From positions 1-5,351 of the forward strand of contig QMSL01000099.1 of NCBI GenBank assembly GCA_003649665.1: a stretch of 5,351 nt of DNA, in the 5' to 3' direction. Shown piece after piece: positions 1 to 5,318 of the stretch (position 1 is its first letter; each line of letters opens with the position of its first letter). The translations under genes were made by a program, and so were the position numbers. The notes beneath the pieces were generated by a model that did not search any database, was not told the origin of the DNA, and saw only the letters and a program-made list of their open reading frames with translations. The DNA is from Thermoprotei archaeon (GTDB lineage Archaea > Thermoproteota > Thermoprotei > QMSL01 > B3-G16).

Positions 1-833
1 CCCGTTGGCCTTATGAAGTGAGGTGCATCATAGCCAAGTATATCCTTTACGACACTGCTCTTCGTTTCCTTCTTTGCCTTATTTCTCCTCTCATTTAGTA
101 GAGCTAGGAAGTCTGTGTTCCCTCCTATATTGAATTGCGCTATTGAATACACTTTTCTGTTCCTCTCCCTTAAGTGTTCTAGTATATCAGCAGTTAGTGG
201 TGTCGCACCTGTTGCTCCATCGTCTCCTAACACTATTGCACCAGCTTTTTCAGCTGCAGATACTATTACCGGATTGTTAGCCACAGGTGTAGGTATTAGG
301 TTTATGTACGCTACAGGTTTCACTTCTCCAGCATACTTAAGCGCTAGATAGGCGTATACCTGGGAAGGCGCTGCCTTGCCCTCTAGTACGTCTCTTTCGT
401 AATCCTCCCATGTATTGTAGATTTTTCCTTCTTGCGTTGTCGTTACGTCAACTATAACATCGGGTTTAAGATCCTTTAACGTGCTATAGACAGTCTCCAA
501 TATCTCCTTGTGATCACCTTTGAGTTCGTATATCGGGAAGAGATCTTTTACAAATTCTCCACCAAGGCCTGGGTAAACTTTAACTTCCTTTAAAGTCTCG
601 GGTACGCTCTCCATATTGTATATTCTCTTAGCAACATCGTATATTGAGAGCCCTACTTTCCTTTTATCTACATCTATGGCTCCTACTATTTCTATCTCAT
701 CTATCCTTATTCCTAGATCCATGTCTGCTAGAGGTACGCCATATGGCTTTATCTCACCCTTCTTTATCCTTTCTAGGCCTACGCTAAACGTTGTTCCTAC
801 CATACCTAGACCGAGTATTAACACTCTGACCAT
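1..833 (-). CDS. ino1: Inositol-1-phosphate synthase (MIPS), 3' end missing
   Basis: This gene encodes the NAD-dependent cytosolic enzyme that cyclises D-glucose-6-phosphate to L-myo-inositol-1-phosphate, the first committed step towards inositol lipids and di-myo-inositol phosphate. The visible 277 codons start at an ATG at 833 and run off the window without a stop. The N-terminus has a Rossmann motif GLGMVG (residues 8-13). A GDDGATGAT block lies at 203-211 and the family hallmark FNIGGNTDF at 234-242, followed by a lysine-rich stretch (ERRNKAKKETKSS, 248-260) of the kind that supplies catalytic lysines. This arrangement resembles, from memory, the short actinobacterial/archaeal MIPS type of roughly 360-400 residues, so about a quarter is probably missing. 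A strong ribosome binding site (GGGGTGA, 838-844) precedes the start. The gene follows the cytidylyltransferase and phosphotransferase genes on the same strand, which points to solute synthesis. Family assignment is firm; the pathway role rests on the neighbours. Confidence 0.93.
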   Translation of the reverse strand, partial: MVRVLILGLGMVGTTFSVGLERIKKGEIKPYGVPLADMDLGIRIDEIEIVGAIDVDKRKVGLSIYDVAKRIYNMESVPETLKEVKVYPGLGGEFVKDLFPIYELKGDHKEILETVYSTLKDLKPDVIVDVTTTQEGKIYNTWEDYERDVLEGKAAPSQVYAYLALKYAGEVKPVAYINLIPTPVANNPVIVSAAEKAGAIVLGDDGATGATPLTADILEHLRERNRKVYSIAQFNIGGNTDFLALLNERRNKAKKETKSSVVKDILGYDAPHFIRPT

Positions 834-837
834 GGTC

Positions 838-844
838 TCACCCC
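838..844 (-). promoter_or_regulatory. Ribosome binding site of inositol-1-phosphate synthase
   Basis: On the minus strand GGGGTGA lies four bases before the ATG at 833, extending to GGTGAG. It matches the crenarchaeal anti-Shine-Dalgarno sequence and fixes the start. It also implies that the MIPS mRNA has a leader and is not leaderless. Confidence 0.7.
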
Positions 845-958
845 TCAGACGAACGTATCAAGTAAGGTAACCTATAGGGATTATCTGAAGAAATGTGGTT
901 AAGCTGAGTAACTCGGTTACATTCTATCAGGTGGGGGTATATTAACTTTTCGTGACCC

Positions 959-968
959 CTTATATATT
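959..968 (-). promoter_or_regulatory. Probable TATA box for inositol-1-phosphate synthase
   Basis: The minus strand reads AATATATAAG, the best archaeal TATA element in the gap. With the usual distance of about 26 bp, transcription would begin near 938 and give a leader of roughly 105 nt, long for a crenarchaeal gene. A second candidate, GTTAATATACC at 936-946, would give about 80 nt. Which one is used cannot be decided from the sequence. Confidence 0.45.
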
Positions 969-1081
969 GGTGATGGGGAGGAAGCCTACTACATGTTTAG
1001 AACAAGCATTGCATGCTATCATGTGATACGATCTTTGATTATTGTTACATTCGGGGATAGGCAGTAAGGGTTAACCTAAAG

Positions 1082-1837
1082 TCAAAGATTAATGTATTTG
1101 TAGACGACATCTATTGCTCTCTGAAGTAAATCCTGCGCATTATTTTCTGCTCGATAGAGATCATCTACTGTGTCTATATCAATCCAAGGAAGACCGTTTA
1201 TATCAGCAATGGCGACTTGCTTTCCACTGTTAATAGAGTGTTTAATTAGACTTGATAGCTCAACTATACGATTGCGTTTTGCGTAATCCCTGTATAGATC
1301 GTACAATTCTTTCTTCATTATGAAAAGGCCTATGTCTATGTGAGTATATTTGGGGATGTGCTTTCCTATGTCTAGTGCCATACCTTTATTGACCAATACT
1401 TTGGTTGCCTCATTAACGCTTATATAACTTGGACTTGAGTCGACACCAATGATTACATCGAATTCATTAGCACTCCTGAGAAGTATATTTGGTATTCTAG
1501 GATCGTAAATGTGATCGGACATTGAGAGGAAGAACATATCCCTGACAAACTCCATGCCCAAGATGAGACTATACCCGTTTCCACGCTCAGGCTTCTCATT
1601 AACTATTATTTGTGCATCGATTCCAATAGCGTCTATGAATTGCGCTATAGGAGCATGGCTCTTAGGATTTACAACAATATAGAAATGCTTGACCCCAGCA
1701 TTTAAGAGGGAAGCCAGACTATAGGTTATTAATGGTATTCCAAGTACTTTTACTAATGGTTTTGGCGTATCTCCTGCATGGCTCCTTATTCGCGTGCCTA
1801 GACCTGCTGCGAGAATGATGGCTTCCCTAATAAGCAT
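1082..1837 (-). CDS. CTP:inositol-1-phosphate cytidylyltransferase (IPCT), stand-alone
   Basis: The 251-residue product has the nucleotidyltransferase fold and most likely transfers CMP from CTP to L-myo-inositol-1-phosphate, giving CDP-inositol. The N-terminal nucleotide-binding signature LAAGLGTR (residues 9-16) is followed by TPKPL (24-28), whose K26 is the conserved lysine. GNGYS (86-90) and SDH (107-109) then match, from memory, motifs typical of the inositol-1-phosphate cytidylyltransferase branch. DIG (168-170) and WIDIDT (218-223) close the active site. There is no C-terminal membrane domain, so this is the unfused form; the partner transferase is the adjacent upstream gene, 81 nt away. 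The ATG at 1837 has AGGTG seven bases upstream. The enzyme should be cytosolic. Other sugar-1-phosphate nucleotidyltransferases share the fold, but the SDH motif and the neighbouring MIPS and CDP-alcohol transferase favour IPCT. Confidence 0.85.
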   Translation of the reverse strand: MLIREAIILAAGLGTRIRSHAGDTPKPLVKVLGIPLITYSLASLLNAGVKHFYIVVNPKSHAPIAQFIDAIGIDAQIIVNEKPERGNGYSLILGMEFVRDMFFLSMSDHIYDPRIPNILLRSANEFDVIIGVDSSPSYISVNEATKVLVNKGMALDIGKHIPKYTHIDIGLFIMKKELYDLYRDYAKRNRIVELSSLIKHSINSGKQVAIADINGLPWIDIDTVDDLYRAENNAQDLLQRAIDVVYKYINL

Positions 1838-1843
1838 TAAGAA

Positions 1844-1849
1844 GCACCT
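1844..1849 (-). promoter_or_regulatory. Ribosome binding site of the cytidylyltransferase gene
   Basis: AGGTGC on the minus strand ends six bases before the ATG at 1837, a normal archaeal spacing. It supports that start codon. Confidence 0.55.
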
Positions 1850-1870
1850 ATTATAAATAGAGCATGATGG

Positions 1871-1877
1871 TTTAAAA
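1871..1877 (-). promoter_or_regulatory. Possible internal TATA box for the cytidylyltransferase gene
   Basis: The minus strand reads TTTTAAA in the 81-nt gap after the DIPPS stop. Transcription from it would start near 1848, giving a leader of about ten bases that just includes the AGGTGC site. A closer TTTATAA (1851-1857) would initiate inside the gene and is unlikely to serve it. The gene may instead be read through from the DIPPS promoter. Confidence 0.35.
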
Positions 1878-1918
1878 TGCTTTCGTTAAGACGTACTTTG
1901 AGATTGCTTAGATTACCA

Positions 1919-2590
1919 TCACGAGGACATCAGTTTACCTTCTAGTTCCTTTTTCTTAAACCTGAAAAAGAGATCTACGAATCTAAGTAACGTATGTAGA
2001 TAAGTTATAATGGTAAGAACTATTAAGGTTTCTAAGTAAAGGCCTAAGACGCTACCAACGAAGATCACAAAGAGCCGAATGTCCCTAGACGCTATATGAG
2101 GTATCTTAGTAAAACGTGAAATCATCTCATTACAGTAAGCCCGGAAGGCTATATGTACATAGGAGCATAGGTATGTTCCGGTTAGTGCCAGAAAACCTAT
2201 AAGGTACACTAAGGAGGGACTAGGATACCTCTGTGCCGTAAAATAAGTTAGACCGATTATTATTAGGAAATCAACGAACCTATCAAGTACTGTGTCTAGA
2301 AAGGCACCGCTCTTAGTACGCATGTTCAGTGCTCGTGCAAGCTCTCCATCAACTCCGTCTAGAATCGATGATAGTTGGGCTAGGATACCTCCTATTACTG
2401 GCATTTGCAACACGTAGAACGGTGCTGCAAGAATACCGACTAGGAAACTAATTATGCTCATCCTATTTGGTGTTAACGGTAATTTATGCTTTACTATAGC
2501 CTGTGTAATCCTCCAGGAGATCTTTCTATTTATATATATTGAAATCGGCCCATCACCTACTTTCCACGGCCTCATCTCATTAATGTTCAT
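1919..2590 (-). CDS. CDP-alcohol phosphotransferase, probable di-myo-inositol-phosphate-phosphate synthase (DIPPS)
   Basis: This membrane enzyme probably joins CDP-inositol to inositol-1-phosphate, releasing CMP and forming phosphorylated di-myo-inositol phosphate. Numbering from a possible ATG at 2602, the complete CDP-alcohol phosphotransferase signature D-x2-DG-x2-AR-x8-G-x3-D-x3-D is present as D82, D85, G86, A89, R90, G99, D103 and D107. All four metal-binding or catalytic aspartates are therefore intact. Hydrophobic helices lie around 48-75, 108-122, 131-152 and 176-205. The N-terminal DGPISIYINRKIS and later SRDIRLF blocks resemble, from memory, the transferase half of fused IPCT/DIPPS proteins. 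The ATG at 2590 is preferred (223 residues) because GGTGAT sits four bases upstream; the ATG at 2602 (227 residues) would overlap that site. The cytidylyltransferase follows directly. An archaetidylinositol phosphate synthase is the main alternative. Confidence 0.82.
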   Translation of the reverse strand: MNINEMRPWKVGDGPISIYINRKISWRITQAIVKHKLPLTPNRMSIISFLVGILAAPFYVLQMPVIGGILAQLSSILDGVDGELARALNMRTKSGAFLDTVLDRFVDFLIIIGLTYFTAQRYPSPSLVYLIGFLALTGTYLCSYVHIAFRAYCNEMISRFTKIPHIASRDIRLFVIFVGSVLGLYLETLIVLTIITYLHTLLRFVDLFFRFKKKELEGKLMSS

Positions 2591-2594
2591 AAAT

Positions 2595-2600
2595 ATCACC
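2595..2600 (-). promoter_or_regulatory. Ribosome binding site deciding the DIPPS start
   Basis: The minus strand reads GGTGAT, a near-perfect match to the crenarchaeal 16S rRNA tail, four bases before the ATG at 2590. It overlaps the in-frame ATG at 2602, so that codon is probably part of the leader and not the start. Confidence 0.55.
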
Positions 2601-2650
2601 ATAACTAAGCCCTTTAAATTAGACCAAGAGGTTATTCATAGAACGGCGTC

Positions 2651-2657
2651 TTATAAA
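2651..2657 (-). promoter_or_regulatory. Probable TATA box for the DIPPS-IPCT genes
   Basis: The minus strand reads AAGC followed by TTTATAA. A start about 26 bp downstream, near 2628, would leave a leader of some 38 nt carrying the GGTGAT site. A nearer TTTAAA (2613-2618) would put the RNA start at about 2590 and exclude that site, so it is less likely. Confidence 0.5.
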
Positions 2658-2678
2658 GCTTAGGGATTAGAGGTAACT

Positions 2679-2695
2679 GTTTATATCATATAAAC
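2679..2695. repeat. 17-bp perfect dyad between wtpC and DIPPS
   Basis: GTTTATAT and its exact complement ATATAAAC flank a single C. A second, outer pair, AGGTAA (2671-2676) and TTACCT (2711-2716), is nested around it, though not symmetrically. The dyad is 22 bp upstream of the putative DIPPS TATA box and 20 bp beyond the wtpC gene end. It could be an operator, a TATA-like element readable on either strand, or a transcript-end structure. Confidence 0.5.
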
Positions 2696-2714
2696 AAGAG
2701 CTCATAACCATTAC

Positions 2715-3437
2715 CTAGTCTACTATGAACTTTAAGAGAGGTTTAAGCTCATTTATATAATACCTTGCGTGTTTAGTACGAAGGAACTCTTCAGGAGAGG
2801 CTACAAAGATCAATTTACCATTCATCATATACCCTATCCGTTCTCCTAAATCTAAGGCCTCAACTATGTTATGAGTAACATGAATAGCTGTAAAGCATAA
2901 TTCTTTGTGTAATCTCTTTATGAGCGATCTCGCCTTAATTCTTAGTCTAGGATCGAGATTAGCAAGAGGTTCATCAAGCAAAAGAACATGAGGATTTATT
3001 ACTAGGGCTCTTGCTAGAGCTACACGTTGTTTTTCACCACTGGAGAGTTGATCTGGCCTCCTATCCGATAAATGATCTATTTCCAGAATTGACATAATCC
3101 TAAGCACTCTTCTCCTTATTTCGTCCTCAGGAACTTTTCTAACCCTTAATCCGTATGCTATGTTATCAAAAACATTCATGTGAGGAAATAGGGCAAAGTC
3201 CTGAGGTATCAATGCGAAGTTACGTCTCTCAGGAGGTAAATTAGATACGTCAACTCCATTAACTATTATGGTGCCGTTAACGGGCTTTATGAAGCCCATT
3301 AATGTATGAAGAAGAACCGTTTTACCTACTCCACTTGGACCTAATATAACAAAATACTCTCCATTCCTGATCTCTAAGTGGGATATGTTAAGTGTGAAGT
3401 CCTTAATCTTTACCAACAAGTCCTTTATTAGAATCAT
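2715..3437 (-). CDS. wtpC: Tungstate/molybdate ABC transporter ATP-binding protein
   Basis: This cytoplasmic ATPase powers oxoanion import through the WtpB permease. All ABC motifs are present in its 240 residues: Walker A GPSGVGKT (33-40), Q-loop Q79, signature LSSGE (131-135), Walker B VLLLDE (151-156), D-loop NLD (160-162) and switch histidine H189. The protein ends about 50 residues after the switch histidine, so the C-terminal MOP/TOBE regulatory domain found in many molybdate and tungstate ATPases is absent. The Archaeoglobus ModC used for structural work is, from memory, similarly short. The ATG at 3437 overlaps the wtpB stop as ATGA, with a strong GGTGAG site (3444-3449) inside the end of wtpB. 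Substrate is inferred from the wtpA product, because the ATPase alone does not reveal it. Confidence 0.92.
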   Translation of the reverse strand: MILIKDLLVKIKDFTLNISHLEIRNGEYFVILGPSGVGKTVLLHTLMGFIKPVNGTIIVNGVDVSNLPPERRNFALIPQDFALFPHMNVFDNIAYGLRVRKVPEDEIRRRVLRIMSILEIDHLSDRRPDQLSSGEKQRVALARALVINPHVLLLDEPLANLDPRLRIKARSLIKRLHKELCFTAIHVTHNIVEALDLGERIGYMMNGKLIFVASPEEFLRTKHARYYINELKPLLKFIVD

Positions 3438-4225
3438 TTCGCTCTCACCAACAATCTAAGTGCTATAAATAGCGAGAGAGCCAATAGTACAAGCGGAATG
3501 GATATAGCGACAGCGTATTTAAGACCATACACGTTAAGCCATTCCAAAGTTAAGATGTTTGCAGTCTTTGGGAAATATGCTACAACTAATATTGCACCAA
3601 CTTCACTAAGCGCTCTTGCCCAAGCAAGTATGGCGCCCGCCAATATGCTTCTATACGATAATGGTAATGTTATCGTTATGAAAGCTCTAAATCGCGTAGC
3701 ACCTAAACCTCTAGCTACCATCTCTAACATAGGATCTACAGCCATAATTCCAACTTTTATTGTATCAACTATTAATGGGAAGGATACGAACATCATTACA
3801 AGAACTATGCCTAGGAATGCGTCCTCTATTGAGATATTTAGCGTATTCATTAGGCCCTTAAGAAGGCCTCTCCTACCATATGCACAAAGAATCATAATTC
3901 CAGCAATAGTATGCGGTATCATGAGAGGAATGTCAATTATACCTTCAATAAGGGATTTAAATGGGAAATCCATCCTAGCAAGGATATATGCTAGAGGAAT
4001 ACCCAAAAATAATAAGAGTATGGTAGAGAGAAGAGATGCCTCGATCGTAGTTATAAATGCATGTCTCGCCTCCATAAAAAGCGATGGCTCCTTTAAGAAT
4101 GATCTAACCAAGATATCTGGATCAACTAGGAGGAAGAGAGCAATGATAGGTAATACTATGAAGCTTATTCCAACTGTTGAAATTATGGATAGTAGTAGAA
4201 TTAGGAAATCAACCCTCCTTAACAT
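3434..4225 (-). CDS. wtpB: Tungstate/molybdate ABC transporter permease
   Basis: The 263-residue integral membrane protein forms the homodimeric channel that passes oxoanion from WtpA into the cytoplasm. About six hydrophobic segments are visible, roughly at 8-32, 60-84, 97-115, 136-155, 192-215 and 236-258. The cytoplasmic coupling loop (EAA-type), which contacts the ATPase, is EMVARGLGATRFRAF at 168-182. Size and layout match ModB/WtpB of the molybdate family. Its ATG overlaps the last 17 nt of wtpA and its TGA overlaps the wtpC ATG, so expression is probably translationally coupled. GAGG stands four bases before the start, a weak site that fits coupling. The family assignment is strong; the choice of tungstate over molybdate is not readable from this protein. 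Confidence 0.93.
   Translation of the reverse strand: MLRRVDFLILLLSIISTVGISFIVLPIIALFLLVDPDILVRSFLKEPSLFMEARHAFITTIEASLLSTILLLFLGIPLAYILARMDFPFKSLIEGIIDIPLMIPHTIAGIMILCAYGRRGLLKGLMNTLNISIEDAFLGIVLVMMFVSFPLIVDTIKVGIMAVDPMLEMVARGLGATRFRAFITITLPLSYRSILAGAILAWARALSEVGAILVVAYFPKTANILTLEWLNVYGLKYAVAISIPLVLLALSLFIALRLLVRAK
3444..3449 (-). promoter_or_regulatory. Ribosome binding site of wtpC inside wtpB
   Basis: GGTGAG lies six bases before the wtpC ATG and within the last codons of wtpB. It supports the ATGA-overlap start and translation of wtpC from the shared mRNA. Confidence 0.6.
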
Positions 4226-5264
4226 ATTTCCTCAACTCTTTAGGAACGCTTCCATATCCTATAGGTATATCGAGGAAAGGTTGTCCACTATTTTCAAATA
4301 TCCTTCTTCCTTTATTGCTTAATAATAGCTTTACGAACTTCACTGCCAGGTCCCTGTTTAAAGCGTTCTTGGGAATTGTAATACCATAAACTATGGATTG
4401 CATGATAATTTCCTTCTCTTTCTCTGTTCCAGCAAGGATGTGTATTATTACTCGATTGTAAAAATTATCATAGTTAGGGTTACCTAGATTTATGGCAGGG
4501 GGTAGCTCTACGAACCTGAGGTTATGTTGTATTGCTACGCTCTTATATTCAAAAGCATAGTCTAACGCACCGCTTTCAAGAAGAGAAATTAAGTCGACGC
4601 TTTTTGGTCGTATAACCACGTTCTTCGTAGTCTTGAGCGAGGGAGATACGTAAATGTGCACGTTATCATCCTTACTTCCACCTGTTATATTAACGCTAAT
4701 TCCGTTTACTCTCGATGTAAGAAGGCGTTCTAATATGGTGCTATCATTGTAGAATAATGATGCCAGCGCTATTACCCCTAATGCACGATATCCACATGGA
4801 TCTTTATTAGGATCTGAGAAGCCGTATTTGACAGCATCCCTAGACAGTATATCTATCCATAGGGAGGGATTCTTATTTAATTCCTCAGAATATTTTGAGC
4901 TCTCGGTATATGCTAAGACAATCTCGTTAGTCGCGAAGGCGATATACCAGTCAGTATAATTCGGGACTAAATAAAGGGGTATTAGTCGGTAGTCAGCAAT
5001 GGCGATAACGTCACAGGGCTTACCTAGATCCACAACTTTACGTATTACTTCAACGCTTCCACTTGGTTCGATATATACCTTAACTCCATACTTATTTGAG
5101 AAGATCTCAGAGAGTTTGCTTAAAGGAATCTTTAGAGATCCAGCACAGAGGATCTTTAGTTCAGTCGAGTTACCATGCTTTGACGTAGCCATCGTTATTA
5201 GTAAGGTAATAGATAGGATAATTACTGTTAATGCTAATCTCCACGATTTATGTGCTTTAAGCAC
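4209..5264 (-). CDS. wtpA: Tungstate/molybdate-binding protein of ABC transporter
   Basis: This extracytoplasmic protein captures tungstate or molybdate and delivers it to WtpB. With a GTG start at 5264 it has 351 residues: a short basic N-terminus, one hydrophobic segment (about 10-26) acting as signal peptide or anchor, then the binding domain. There is no lipobox cysteine. Oxoanion-contact loops are AGSL (41-44) and EPSGS (66-70). D155 in KDPCGYR and E239 in FEYKS are likely counterparts of the two carboxylates that complete six-fold metal coordination in the Archaeoglobus homologue. ADY (90-92) and VYGITIPKNA (292-301) also fit WtpA. An in-frame TTG at 5330 would add 22 residues, but the TATA box and inverted repeat would then fall inside the coding region. 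No ribosome binding site precedes the GTG, as expected for a leaderless message. First gene of a wtpABC operon. Confidence 0.93.
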   Translation of the reverse strand: MLKAHKSWRLALTVIILSITLLITMATSKHGNSTELKILCAGSLKIPLSKLSEIFSNKYGVKVYIEPSGSVEVIRKVVDLGKPCDVIAIADYRLIPLYLVPNYTDWYIAFATNEIVLAYTESSKYSEELNKNPSLWIDILSRDAVKYGFSDPNKDPCGYRALGVIALASLFYNDSTILERLLTSRVNGISVNITGGSKDDNVHIYVSPSLKTTKNVVIRPKSVDLISLLESGALDYAFEYKSVAIQHNLRFVELPPAINLGNPNYDNFYNRVIIHILAGTEKEKEIIMQSIVYGITIPKNALNRDLAVKFVKLLLSNKGRRIFENSGQPFLDIPIGYGSVPKELRKYVKEG

Positions 5265-5288
5265 GCTAGAACATAGTGAGGTATTAGG

Positions 5289-5296
5289 TATATAAA
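5289..5296 (-). promoter_or_regulatory. TATA box of the wtpABC operon
   Basis: The minus strand reads TTTATATA, a consensus archaeal TATA element. Its centre lies 28 bp upstream of the GTG at 5264, the distance at which transcription normally begins. The mRNA should therefore start at or within a few bases of the GTG and be leaderless. Confidence 0.7.
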
Positions 5297-5318
5297 CGTT
5301 ATCGATTAGTCGATAACG
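5297..5318. promoter_or_regulatory. Candidate operator: 9-4-9 perfect inverted repeat at the wtp promoter
   Basis: CGTTATCGA and its exact complement TCGATAACG flank the spacer TTAG. The repeat abuts the TATA box and covers the position where TFB binds. Its outer CGTTAT and ATAACG resemble, as remembered, the ends of bacterial ModE operators. A dimeric winged-helix regulator responding to molybdate or tungstate is the natural candidate; none is encoded in the window. Confidence 0.6.

Larger units (their letters stand above)
834..1081. other. 248-nt intergenic region with small repeats, no gene seen
   Basis: This is the only long gap in the window, between the IPCT stop and the MIPS start. 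No credible coding frame, tRNA or clear C/D-box pattern is visible on either strand. It holds a TATA-like element (959-968) and a second weaker one (936-946). It also holds a GTAAC-TCG-GTTAC inverted repeat (908-920), a TATCA-TG-TGATA inverted repeat (1017-1028), the palindrome GGTTAACC (1069-1076) and a perfect direct repeat GTTACATTC (916-924 and 1044-1052). The likeliest content is the MIPS promoter with a long 5' leader. An unrecognised small RNA is possible but unsupported. Confidence 0.6.

Noticed and set aside
115..870. Plus-strand open frames at 115-351 and 616-870
   Set aside because: They are antisense to the inositol-1-phosphate synthase gene, whose reading frame is intact with conserved motifs throughout.
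970..976. GTGATGG as a possible C box of a C/D-box guide RNA on the plus strand
   Set aside because: It deviates from the consensus in the last base and no D box (CTGA) lies at a suitable distance downstream.
1082..1110. Terminator after the cytidylyltransferase gene
   Set aside because: No T-run of convincing length follows the stop. The nearby GGTTAACC palindrome is too short to claim as a terminator.
1851..1857. TTTATAA (minus strand) as the cytidylyltransferase TATA box
   Set aside because: It is only 14-20 bases from the ATG, so transcription would begin inside the gene.
3498..4322. Long plus-strand open frame of 274 codons
   Set aside because: It lies almost entirely antisense to wtpB and the end of wtpA, which have full family motifs. 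It shows no recognisable domain, so it is a mirror of the coding bias.
4999..5295. Plus-strand open frame of 98 codons
   Set aside because: It is antisense to the start of wtpA, shows no recognisable motif, and crosses the wtp TATA box.
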